Source: Stereum hirsutum FP-91666 SS1
Lineage: Eukaryota; Basidiomycota; Agaricomycetes; Russulales; Stereaceae
Direction of reading: 5' to 3'
DNA length: 64,000 nt
Assembly (NCBI RefSeq): GCF_000264905.1
Contig: NW_006763134.1
Span: forward strand, 530,916 to 594,915
Within the stretch, counting starts at the first letter, position 1, and every line of letters begins with the position of its first letter. Both the position numbers and the translations under genes were made by a program. A model generated the notes under the pieces. It was given only the letters and a program-made list of their open reading frames with translations. It made no database searches and was not told the origin of the DNA. Shown here one piece after another: positions 22,957 to 34,105 of this stretch.

Positions 22957-23792
22957 CAAGGAAACAATGATCAAGACCACTTACCTGGAAGTCTACATGA
23001 TCTGAAGGAAGATTTTATTCGTGAGTCAGCACGACGCATGAGAAAGGTAATGAGGAATATGTGGTGAGGTTACGCGAGAGGTAGCGAAACTTGAAGGGCC
23101 GGTAGGGGGATTATGGAGATCGCTCTGAATTCCGTGTTGATACAGCCTTTTCGTGTTCATCAATGTCTACTGGCAGTATCGCCCTATCAGTCTCTCCATA
23201 GATATGTTTGTGCTCCACCGAGTCCTTAGATCTCCTCAAGCGAGTGTCCGCGGCCACTACACTGAATTTCCATGAAGTCGCCGGCTCCGAGACTGCGACA
23301 TCCTCAGAGTACGGTCTCTTTTCCCATCTTTGAGAAACAATACCCATGCCATGCCCACTCCTTATCTTGTGTGAAAGGATGCCGCACTCGTGTCAGGCAA
23401 CTGTGGCGCTAAATTGCTGGTTGATGCTGTGGACAAAATCTGCGGTCTGGACAAAGGCTTGATGGAGGGAAAGACTCGGGTTAGCGCACAATCGCGTATC
23501 AAAATAGCCCATACGGGTAGTGTTAAATAATCAAACAGATGCTCTTTAGTAAAAATAACATAACAACAGCGAATATTCCTTCGGAGACCTCAGGCTCCAC
23601 CCAGAGAGACCCAAACCATCATGCACCAAAAAGAAAGACATGATCTCGTGATAATCGAAAAATGATTGGCGAAGGGCATGAGTGGTAGTTCTGCGGTATC
23701 GCCCCTCCTAGAGAACATCATCAGTACATCGTATATCGACCCTGAGTGTGATCCTCATGGGGGAGAGGGACTGACCGTAACCTAAGAGGTGG
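22957..23792. other. Convergent intergenic region
   Basis: This lies between GH3 copy 2 and the minus-strand small secreted protein gene. No coding evidence was seen; it is probably 3' UTRs. Confidence 0.5.
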
Positions 23793-24154
23793 CTAAGCGG
23801 AAGCGGAAGCACTGGGTGTGGCCGAAGGGCTTTGCGTCCAAGTCATGACTGTGGTGACCGTCACAAAGTACGGGCTCTCAGAGATGAAGGAGTTCATGAG
23901 GCGAGTAGCAGTGACGACCGGCCAGGACGTGGTGCCGTTCGCTATGACGCTCGTCGGACTGGCTGCAGCTGCAGACCCGTCGACACTGGCCGCAGCTGCA
24001 GACCCGTCGACAGAAGCTTCGCTTTCCTGAGAAGAAGGGTCGTCGTCAGTATAAACAACATCGAAGAATACGAAGGCAAACGTACTGCTGCGGGAGCTGC
24101 ATTGACAGCAAGGAAGAGACTGATGGTGGCAAGGAAAGGGTGAGAAAAGCGCAT
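23793..24154 (-). CDS. Small secreted protein, 100 aa, with duplicated 9-residue unit
   Basis: Two exons (24154-24086 and 24026-23793) are joined by a 59-nt GTACGT...CTCAG intron and give 100 residues. Residues 1-20 form a clear signal peptide (MRFSHPFLATISLFLAVNAA). The mature part is Ser/Ala/Thr-rich. It begins with two tandem copies of SVDGSAAAA (27 nt each in DNA), has a possible N-glycosylation site (NGT), a central TATRLMNSFISESPYFVTVT region and a low-complexity SPSATPSASASA tail. There is no cysteine. No family was recognised. The short exon and Ser/Ala tail are typical of fungal small secreted or cell-wall-associated proteins. Function is unknown. Confidence 0.65.
23958..24011. repeat. 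27-bp tandem duplication inside the small secreted protein gene
   Basis: Positions 23958-23984 and 23985-24011 are identical except for one base (T/C). The unit is in frame and encodes SVDGSAAAA twice. The near identity indicates a recent duplication or slippage event. Confidence 0.9.
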
Positions 24155-26156
24155 CGTGAGTGAATTGAATGAGCGTGTGTAGTGGAGGTGATGAATCTCG
24201 CTGTGTCGTGATCTGATGGCTTTAAACCTGAACAGAAAACACCCAAGTGCTGAAAAGGTACGAAACCGACGGCCAGAATTCAGGGCATGAGTGCGAGTGG
24301 TCGGCCGTCGAGGGAGCATAATAAAAAACGCAGAGCATGTCAAACGACTGCGCAAGAAGCGACGAGCGTTGCGGAGTTGCCTGGCTCTGGTTGGGGAGAA
24401 AACAGCTCGTAAGGCCGTGCAGCGGTTGCCTTCACATCAAGATTAGACGTTCCGGTACTCTCTCTTCAAAGAAATAAAGGGATTATCCCTGTGCATACGA
24501 TTCAGATGTCCGCTATGCATCGTGCGACGGCGCTGAAGCAGCCGGATCCGCAGAACCGTGGTGAACATCGGACCTGAACAACACTCCATTAAATCCGGAT
24601 GACCTAGGCTGTCTTCAGACCATACTGGTCATGACCGTGTACTGCCTCGAGCACTGGACGTTCAAGCTGGTGTTTGACGCGGTCTCTGGGCTCATGCTTT
24701 GCAAAGAATTCAAGGGGCGCAGCGAGCGTGAGCATAGACAGCTTCTTGGTGGAGAGCTTTGTGATACTCCTTCAAGCTATGCCGGTGGCGATGGTTGCCA
24801 AACTGACCTGGTTTGTACAGCAGAACGGAGGACGAGTTCCAAACATTACTGGGTTTCAGGTTGACGATAAATATTGGGAGTGAAGGCTTGTAGGGTTGCC
24901 AGTTCAACTCGCCATGACGAATTGGATTAATTAGCGGGCCCTCGAGGGAAAAAATAAAGAACCAGTAAGTTCGTGGTACGGTCATTTCGAAAGCGTGGAC
25001 GGCGACCGTAACAGTTAAGTCTCGTTGGGCAAGTCCCTGTGCGAGGAAGTGGACTGACTCACAGGTGGCGTTGCCGGGGTTCTCCGACATCACCGAATGG
25101 TACCGCGACGACAACGTGGTCGCCACCTTGTGGCTCCCAGGCCCGCGCGATGACTGTGCTATTATGCTTCTTTTTCTGCTCGTCGATGGCTTTGTTTCAT
25201 TTCCTCTGGATATATACATCACTTCGCAGCTTGGACTGCATGAAGCTCAGTCTATTCTTCATCGGTGCTTCTTACGCAGTCGGTGCCTTCCACAGCGACC
25301 TCGGAAATTAGCTCTCTAGAATGCTCCTGCATGTCATACTTCAAATTGCTAAGAGAGCCGCTGCTACGTAGCATATTTCATGCGCTTCTCTTTGACTAAT
25401 TTTGAGCGCAGAAATGTCTCGAAAAGTCGGGCATCTGCTTCAGTGTCCTGGACAATTGAGACCCCGTGATACGTTCAAATATATGTCATTGCGAACAAGA
25501 CTGTGATAGAGCCAAATGTCCGCAATGGATAGAGAGGTACGCGTCGCATATTGTACGTACATTCGTACATCCTGCGCTTTTGAGTACCTGAAAGCATGTT
25601 GCCCGACGTATCAACATCCCTCGTGCACACAGCTATCCTGCTTATGACGGTTCTGCGTCAATGTGGTTATGCGCCAATGCTCATCCGCGGAGACGGGCAG
25701 ATTCCTCCCACTGATCAGCCAGTGCCTTCTGTCGTCTTCCGCAGCTCTGTTCGTACCTCTGCCAACGGCCCCGCTGACGACATGTGTTGTTGATGGCGAG
25801 CATCGGGTCCGTTCTTGAGTACGGGGCGCAGTACCGGAGGGTCCCACTCCGTCCTGGTTCGAACAAGGGGATTGTTCGTTCTGCCCTGCGCTGTGGCGAC
25901 AGCTAATCGCATCAATTCCTGGGGGAAAAGAGCTTTCACTCCCAGGTACAATTTTTTGACGGCAAAGACAGGCTTCTATTCCCAAGATAGACCCGCGACA
26001 GAGCCTAGCGAAGGTCCCACATTAGGACGTATAAGAGTCGCGGACACGCGTCCAGGATGCAACAACACACCGACCCATCTCGCAGCCCCGTTGATAACTA
26101 TCACTTCTCTCCACGTTCTCTTCACGTTCTTTCCCTTCTTTCGTCAAGTCACGACG
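24155..26156. other. Intergenic region with GH3 relic and laccase promoter
   Basis: Apart from the GH3-like fragment near 25.1 kb, no gene was supported. Overlapping short frames at 25.6-26.0 kb on both strands lack recognisable domains. A TATA-like TATAAGAG lies at 26030-26037, 120-127 bp before the laccase ATG. Confidence 0.5.
25065..25157 (+). pseudogene. GH3 beta-glucosidase fragment (relic)
   Basis: About 31 codons read VALPGFSDITEWYRDD then NVVATLWLPG. They parallel the GH3 segment V-x-x-x-G-V-V-D-V-E-x-W...[12 protein letters not shown] found in both local GH3 genes. An AG acceptor-like site precedes it. No flanking GH3 sequence was found on either side, so it looks like an isolated remnant of a third copy. 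The match is short and was judged by eye. Confidence 0.35.
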
Positions 26157-28729
26157 ATGACATACACTCTCGCTTCCGCAGCCCTGGCTGCTCCATTGTT
26201 CGCCGCTCTCGGAGCCATGGCTGCAATTGGCCCTATTACCGATCTTCATGTCAATAATACTGCCCTTTCGCCCGATGGCTATTCTCGCGAGTACGCCTCC
26301 TCCCTCTATCTGCGTATATCTGCACATACTTATCCCTGTCCTTAGCACGGTTGTCGCTGGCGGCACGTTCCCAGGACCACTGATTACGGGCGATACCGTC
26401 AGTACTCGATACGTTTACGACATTGATTGTTTGCATCCTCACACCGTACAACCTTAGGGCGACGAGTTTCAAATCACTGTCTACGATGACTTGAGCGACG
26501 ACAACATGCTCACTACCACAACCATTGTACGACTGCCTCTCGACAGCTAATGGGATAGTGTGCTCATGATTGTGCTTCTCAATAGCATTGGCACGGTTTG
26601 TTTCAAGCCGGCACTACCAACATGGATGGTACGCCAAATTTCTCGTTTATTGACCTTCGCTATCGCTCACTGCCCCTTCTAGGTGTGGCCTTCGTTAGTC
26701 AGTGTCCAATCGTCCCAGGGAACTCCTTCCTTTACGATTTCAGCGTCCCTGGACAAGCTGGTATGCCTTTCGTCGTATCTCTACACTTTCCTCTCTCAAC
26801 CTGCATTTAGGTACATTCTGGTACCATTCCCACCATTCAACACAATATTGTGACGGGCTCAGAGGCCCTATGGTCATCTATGACCCAGATGACCCTTACC
26901 TGGACCTTTACGATGTCGATGACGGTGAGCACACTTCGTTGCGTCAAGAGCGCATAGTACTTACCCGATTTATAGAAACTACCATCATCACTCTGGCCGA
27001 TTGGTACTTTCTTCTTTTCTTGACATCACCGTACAGTCGTTGACCTTGGTGTAGGTACCATACGTTTGCCCCTGATGCTGGCCTCGTGCCGTGAGTTTAA
27101 TTTGTCTTGTGCAGAGATTTTTCTATTTTTGTCACTAACACTTCACTGCTTCAGTACGCCCGATTCTACACTAATCAATGGTTTGGGACGCTACACCGAT
27201 GGACCTGCCTCTGATCTCGCCGTTATCACTGTTACGCAAGGAACGAGGTAAGTCTCATCTCTACGTTCAGAATGACCGAAGTTCCTCATTATTGATATCT
27301 TATTTCTGAAGGTATCGCTTCCGTTTGATCAACATTTCCTGCGACCCGAACTACGTTTTCACTATCGACGGGCACACCATGACTGTCATAGAGGCTGATG
27401 CGCAAAACACCGAACCTGTCATTACCGACTCTATCCAAATATACGCTGGTAAGCAATTAATCACAAGTCTTTCACTATAAATGTCTTGCTGAAGCATGAT
27501 CAATCCATCAGGGCAGCGCTACTCTTTCGTGCTCGAAGCCAATCAGACCGTCGACAACTACTGTACGTATTCCTATCTCGTACTTCACAGTCTCCAACCG
27601 TTGCTGATGAGAGCCTGCAGGGATCCGTGCTCTCCCGGACGTCGGAACCACCACCTTCGATGGAGGATTGAACGTTGCCATTCTCAGATATGACGGCGCG
27701 GACGAAGTTGATCCTACTACAAACCAGACTACCGCCACGATGGCGCTCGCGGAGACTGATCTTCACGTATGTTCAAATCACTTCACCCGCTCATCTCTGT
27801 TCTGCCTCCGGACACGCGACTTAGACTTTCCTTCCTTCCCCATATGCATCCCGTCTCACTCGGTTATGTTTTTTTCTTTAGCCGCTGGACCCTACTGGTG
27901 TTCCTGGAACTGCGGAGACAGGTGGTGCGGACGTCGACCTCAACTTGGCGATCGCTTTTGTGAGTAACTCAGCAGCTGCCCAGTCCTCCCAATACTTGCT
28001 TGGATGCTAATGCGTGTTGGGATTTTCAGGATGCCACTACCCTTCAGTTCACGGTCAACGGCGTCGCCTTCACCCCACCGACAGTTCCCGTTCTTCTCCA
28101 GATCTTGAGTGGCACGCAAGATGCTGCGGATCTTCTCCCATCCGGAAGCATTATTGGGCTGACGCGCAATCAGACCGTCGAAATTTCCTTGCCTGGAGGA
28201 GCTGCTGGTTCACCTGTAAGTTTGAGTATAACATACGCGGACTTGGCATTTTCTGACCAAATTTGTATCATTGATGTTTCCAGCACCCTATCCATCTGCA
28301 CGGACACGCCTTTGACGTCATCCGTAGCGCCGGCAGCGACACCTACAACTACGACAACCCAGTGAAGCGCGACGTTGTGAACAGTGGCGTTGCGGGTGAT
28401 AACGTTACCTTCCGATTCACTGCCGACAACGATGGCCCGTGGATTTTGCATTGGTGAGTCTCCCACCACGCTTTTCCTAGAACGTCAAATCCCGAGAGCC
28501 TGTGACTAACATTGCGCTCTCCGCAGTCACATCGACTGGCATTTGGCCGCTGGCTTTGCTATAGTCTTCGCGGAGGACACCGGCGATATCGCTGCTGACA
28601 CCACGGTGAACATTGATGCCTGGTACGATATACCTTACACCTGTTGTTTCTCCCATGCTGACCGGTCTGTTCTGTATGTATTCTAGGGACGGCCTGTGTA
28701 CCGATTATGACGCATCTGGGCTTGCATGA
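26157..28729 (+). CDS. Laccase (multicopper oxidase), secreted
   Basis: About 16 introns leave a protein of roughly 530 residues with signal peptide [20 protein letters not shown]. It oxidises phenolics with reduction of O2 to water outside the cell, in lignin and phenol turnover. All four copper signatures are present: [15 protein letters not shown] (L1), [20 protein letters not shown] (L2), [15 protein letters not shown] (L3) and [19 protein letters not shown] (L4). Ten His and the type-1 Cys can be counted. The position after AG in L4 is Phe, the non-coordinating axial residue typical of higher-potential laccases (established for the family; potential not measurable here). Other blocks are [28 protein letters not shown] and [20 protein letters not shown]. 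The last exon ends [14 protein letters not shown]. The frame looks intact. Confidence 0.93.
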
Positions 28730-29968
28730 AGGCTGTAATCAGCATGGGTTGGACTCCTTTGGCTTACGCCACGCTTCCCGAACACTTTCGGGTGTCCGTC
28801 GCTGCTTCTTCGGACAGTGAAACGATGGTTGCCGCCGCTCCATCTTTCCGAATCCACTACACACTGTGGTATAATTATGGGCTCACTGGGACTTTGATTC
28901 TTTTTCTCTTTATCGCTTGTGCGCTGTTTCGTACTTTTTATTTTATTTACATCCATCATTGTGCTCTGCGACGGTCATTACATAGGGTACTTGCATACGT
29001 CTGGCAGCCTGACTCACTCAATGTAATATCGTACATCGATCTTGTCATTGAATTCACTCCGAACCTGTACGCCGCTATCAAAGCATGGTTGACTATCAAG
29101 GCATTCTGATACTCCGCTTCGCTAATAAGTGAATCTGTTCCCACCAAATCAATATAGGGGGGAACAGACAGTGTTTGTCGTACTTTCCGCCTTCCGCCCT
29201 TTGCAGACCAGCGGACGAGTGGTGTGGCCCAGCTGAGGCAATAATATAGCGGAGTCGAGCTTACGCCTTCATGACTCAGCTTCACGTTCTCTTCGTACAT
29301 TGTGATTTTCCTCCAAGCAGCCCGAGATCCCCCACTATCAATACCCATAGGTTTGCGCAACACCAACTCGAGGCACGGGGATACAATAACATTGAAAACG
29401 GGCCCTCATCGCCAAGGAAAAATTGCTAGAGCTTAGACCAGAGACGGCAAACATCCTGCCTGAGATTTTTGACCGACGCTGGCTGATTTTAATGTCAGAG
29501 ACGTGAAATGACGCCTGTGTCTACGACGGCTGAAATCTGCACCTATGGTTGGGGAAGAGTCACATTTATCGGGGGCTACACTTCTGCTGTTCCTTGCCAT
29601 GGTTGTGTCGCCGGTATCTTCAAGCTGCAAATCACAACGACTTCCTTGCAGCATTCGCATACGTATATCATCACTTCCACAGAACGAATGTATTGCCGCA
29701 GACCGACTCGAACCAAAAAAGATAATAAAAGGTCAAGCTAGTCAAACCACGTTGGTACCGGTATCGACCTGTCCACCCAAAAGAAGGTAGACAAGCAAAG
29801 GAAGCGAAAGTTGTCCGAAGAGCAGAGCCGTGAGCAGTATGTAAAAGATATAAAATACTTGTTAAGAGGATGTAGTGTGAGTGTAGTACGTATATCCCGA
29901 TATGATGGATGAGCAGTGTGAGAGACGAGATGCGAGGGAAGAGGCGGGAAAGAGAGGAGCTGAAGCGT
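28730..29968. other. Convergent intergenic region, laccase / ERG6
   Basis: No gene could be supported on either strand. It presumably holds the 3' UTRs of laccase and ERG6. Confidence 0.5.
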
Positions 29969-31268
29969 CTATAGAGGCTTGCGGCACACGACGAGGTACA
30001 TCGGTGTGAAGGTCTGTAAACGAGTCGAAAGTGAGTCGATATGATGCCGAGTGCAAAAAAAGAAAATTAGACGGGTACTAACCTTCGTCTGTCCACCCCG
30101 AACGAGCGCATCTCCGGCAACCTTCATACTCTCACCAACAGCACATGTCCCCTTCGGCAACATCCCAACAAACTCCATGACCCTCATCGCCGAATGGCTC
30201 ACGAGCTTACCGCTCCAGCTCATCCTCCACACGGTGAAATAATCCCAAGCGGTCTGCGCCTTGCTGATGTCGCCCTCGAGGGGGTAGTACCAAGGCACCG
30301 GGTCGGGACGGTCGGCGAGGTCTTCTTCGTGCTCAATCTCGAAGCCAACGTTGAGGAGGGCCTGGCGAGCGAGGCCGATGGGACGCATCTCAGGGATACC
30401 TGAACCGAATTCGATTCCGTGGGCGATCTCTTTGTGCTCTGGGTTCGAAGGGTCCCAACGGTCGGTCATGACCCACTCGTAGACACCGAACTTAAGAATG
30501 GAAAATAGGTGAGAAAGGCAGCCGAATGACGGGTGGGAGATTGTAGACGCACGATTCCTCCAGGTTTGAGAACCTTCATGATTTCACCATACACACCCTC
30601 CCATGTTGGTGCGTGTACAGTAGCCTCAATGGCGTAGACTGGAGGAAATATCCATCGTCAGTAAATATTCAATGAAATCAAAACACACGAAAACAAAGTC
30701 ATACCTGCATCAAACGAGTTCTCCCCGAACTTTTCTGACAGCTTCATGAAGTCTCCTTTGGTGAATTGGACCTGGTTCTCCAAGCCAGCGTCCTTGGTGT
30801 ACTTTCTCGCCCTTCCGATCTGGAAGTCGTTGTTGTTGACACCGACGATGTTCGCGTCCGAGAACCTAGCGATCTCCCTTGCGGGACCACCGACACCACA
30901 GCCGACGTCGAGGACGCGCATGCCGGGCTTGAGGCTCATCTGGGAGGCGAGATAGTGCTCGTGACGGGCGAGCGAGGCGTGGAAGGCTTCGCCCTTGTAG
31001 AAGCGAGAGAAGTGGAATGATGTGGCCCAACCGTACTCGTAGAGCTCGGTAGCACCATCATAATAGCCTGCAGGGTTCACGTCAGGAAGAGGTATCGCGG
31101 CGGAGGACGGCATAGATACTCACCGTTGACAACGTCGGTGTAATTGTCGAGACGGTTCTCGGTATCGACGGCAGCCTCCTTCTTCAAGTCCTTCTGCCAG
31201 AAGTCGTTGTAGTTCGAGATACGAGAACGTTCACGGCCGTCAGCAAGAGTCTCAGTGGGGGCAGACAT
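29969..31268 (-). CDS. ERG6: Sterol 24-C-methyltransferase
   Basis: Five exons (31268-31124, 31067-30705, 30638-30553, 30490-30083, 30013-29969) give 348 residues, a normal Erg6 length. The enzyme transfers methyl from SAM to C-24 of zymosterol-type sterols in ergosterol synthesis, at the ER and lipid droplets. Key blocks are the sterol-binding [20 protein letters not shown] (about residues 50-69, region I), SAM motif [39 protein letters not shown], and motif [24 protein letters not shown] followed by VLKPGG. The C-terminal sterol-MT domain includes [20 protein letters not shown] and ends [13 protein letters not shown]. Introns are short. The gene is divergent from the unrecognised gene at 32517. 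Confidence 0.96.
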
Positions 31269-32516
31269 GGCTAAGATATGAGAAGTCCGTCAGTGCTTCG
31301 CTCGTTGACATTTGGAGGACTCGAGTATAAACTCACGAAGGTGTAGGGGTGAGAGAGGATTGAAAGAAAGGTGGATGAGGAAGAGGGGGGTCGGGGGGCT
31401 TGCCCACGGCGGTTGCTAGGCTTTATATACTTTCGGGACGCACCCAACAAAAATCGGCCCACAACTTGCTCGACCTTCCGCCTCGCTACTTTCGGTAATA
31501 CCTTCCCACGTGCCATCACCCGATTTCAGCCACAGACGCGTCGCGTCAACACGTAACTCAGCTTATCATGAACTAATTTTGACGCCAGTTTAGGTAGGTT
31601 TAGGTTCGCTTTCATTCTCGCAAAATCGCACTGGCTCGTCTTTCCTGTTCTCTCCATTTGTCGAAACCGTTCTGCCCAGACGGTGAGTACTTGCCCACTT
31701 TGTATGATAGTAGTAACGGCACATAGTGGTGTCTTATAGCAGGCTCGGAGCCACCATGGTACCAGAAAAGCATATATGACCATTTTGTGAACAATGAGAC
31801 CCCCATTAGGGGTCGCCGCTTTGAGCAACGTAGCCGTTGACGGCCGTTAACGCGTTTACAGTGCTCCTCTATAAAAGACCGCGGTATCAAGACCTAAAGC
31901 CTGTCCGTATTCCAACAGCTGGTGTTTTGCAATTTGATACTATAGAACTTCAGGACCTCTGCACATTTTCGTACGATCTGCTGGAGCCAATCAAACTTTT
32001 TGCATTACCATCTCGGTGATCTTCCTCAATCTGGGCATGTGGGCCTGATACGGTGAATCCAGCCTACTCCTCAAGTAGCAGTCCAGAGCCTCCGTTTTGA
32101 CCATAGGATGGTGCCCGTCAGCGACTCACAGAACATGTATTTAAGCCATGAGCTTGAAGCTTGAAGATACTTGCAGTTGACATGCAGATCTGAGCTGAGG
32201 AAAAGTGTGGCGCTCGTCGGGTGGCACTTCATGCAACCTTCTCAGTCCGGCAGTCGCCGAAACCACCCGTCAGAAACACTCGCTAAAGTCATCTCCACAC
32301 CTCAAAGGAATGTGATCTAGTATTTCCGGTTCGTTACTACTTCGACCCCCGTAAGACATGTGTCTATGAAATTTCCAGGATGACCTTGCTCTGACATAAC
32401 CTTCTTGACCCTATAGCCCGTGAGATGATCATCAATTGTGTGGGGCATCCTCGCCGTAATGGATTAGCGCTCGAAGGCTCTTTCCACCTTTCCACCTCCA
32501 TCATTATCCTCTCCCG
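31269..32516. promoter_or_regulatory. Divergent intergenic region, ERG6 / orphan gene
   Basis: A 1.25-kb region between two divergent starts, so it must hold both promoters. An ACGCGT word lies near 31536. A small plus-strand frame at 32425 overlaps the next gene's 5' end but shows no domain. Nothing else is supported. Confidence 0.45.
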
Positions 32517-34105
32517 ATGTCTGCTGCGCTCGACGACGGCGTCAGCGTCGATTCCTTACCAGTCTCTTCCACACCTAATCTCAAGCGACTACCCTGCAGG
32601 TCTCGTCATCCCTTTCCTTGGGAAACACCTGGACCTAAGCCCATCCTTACGTCCTCCGACTCCTGTGACATATCATCATCCAGAGCGCTGACAATTGACA
32701 CTCCTTGGACCGACTCGTTGACACAACTATGGATCGACGTGTCCATTAAACCGTACGAACGAGATCTTGAACATAAGATCCCTATGGACCGTACGCTCTT
32801 TCCATCAAGCACCGTTGATGCTGTACGGCTCGTCAGTGAGAGGATGGTGGAGTTGGAGTGTATAGTAGGCAGTGGAAAGGAAATCGTCAGGAGGGTTGTA
32901 GTCAGACCTGTGGTGTGGGCGATGAGATGGGCTGTGGACGTGGCGTGGCCCACTGCCTCAAGGAGCGCGAGTAATGCGGGACCGAAAAGTGTTGGTCATG
33001 CTGGTGATGATGAGAGTTTAAGAACCGTTGCAGTTTCGGAAAAGGTAGGCAAAGCCTCTTCTCTTCGGGTCATTGTAACGGCCGCTCACGAGGTTTCTGG
33101 TTATTCTACTGTAGGCTGTCAAGAGGCGTATTCGATGTGGGTCTGAAGTTTCCTCCTCAACTCTGACTGACAATCCACCGAAAGTGCGTACATCCTCCTT
33201 TGAAACGCATCATCGCATCAGTTTTCGGTTACAATAGTCTCTGATCGTTTATCCGTATCGCATCTTTACTGATGGTTCGTTTCATTCACCAGTCCAAATC
33301 CTCAAGACATATCACCACCTCAGACTACGACGCATTCCTAAGCATGCTCACTACGCTCCAAACCGTCACTCAATCCCTTATTGCCCGCCTCGACCTCCGC
33401 CTCGACCACAATCATCACGCCAGAGACATAGTCGTATACCGTTCGACCGCGTATCTTGTGACAGAATGGGAAGAGGAAAGCCGAGCCACGGTCCAGTCTT
33501 TTGCGCACGTATTCGTATTTCTTGGCTTGGCTAAAACGCTGTTGAAGAACGGTGGTATCGGTCAGTTCGCACAGCTTTCACATATCATGTTATTCGTCCT
33601 TGATTTTCATGGTGATCGCCAACTCTCACGCACTCACGTGTATTGCATGCATGCATTTAGCTCGCTACGAAACAACCAACCTGGGGATCAACCTAAGTTC
33701 CATACGTGCCATACTCAATGGCCTAGTCCGCCCTCCACCTCCCTCTACGCCCTCATCTCCATCGTATTCCGCTTCGTTCCGCAGCGGACGAACTACCCTC
33801 ATCGGGTCGAAACATGAGAAGAGGTCGGACGGCAGTCACGAACGGGCTGTGGTCACAGCCAAAACATCAGAGAACAACTTGCCACCGATTGAAGATACGA
33901 AGGACGCGTTAAAGCGGCTGGAATGGACAATGAGAGGTCAGTCGGACTTGGCTTTACATTCCGAGTGATTTGTCTAGGTGAAGAAGATTCAGTAATGTGC
34001 TAACCCGCGTTGTCTCTTTTTTCTTCGCCACCAATAGTGTTCGCGTTGCGGGAGAAATTAAGTGAGGAGCAGAAACGGAAGAATTACGAGGAACATAGTC
34101 TTTGA
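32517..34105 (+). CDS. Unrecognised conserved-looking protein, 399 aa
   Basis: Five exons (32517-33044, 33115-33183, 33293-33551, 33661-33936, 34038-34105) give a 399-residue frame with phases agreeing at every junction. The N-terminal about 50 residues are Ser/Pro-rich and disordered. A folded-looking region then begins with TPWTDSLTQLWIDVSIKPYE and runs through VDAVRLVSERMVELECIVG and IVRRVVVRPVVWAMRWAVDV. A basic segment (KAVKRRIRCGS) is followed by an alpha-helical part (TTSDYDAFLSMLTTLQTVTQ and VTEWEEESRATVQSFAHVF, then LGLAKTLLKNG). The C-terminus has ALREKLSEEQKRKNYEEHSL, probably a coiled coil. No known domain was recognised and no signal peptide or clear transmembrane helix is evident. 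The intron-exon structure argues that it is a real gene. Confidence 0.75.
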
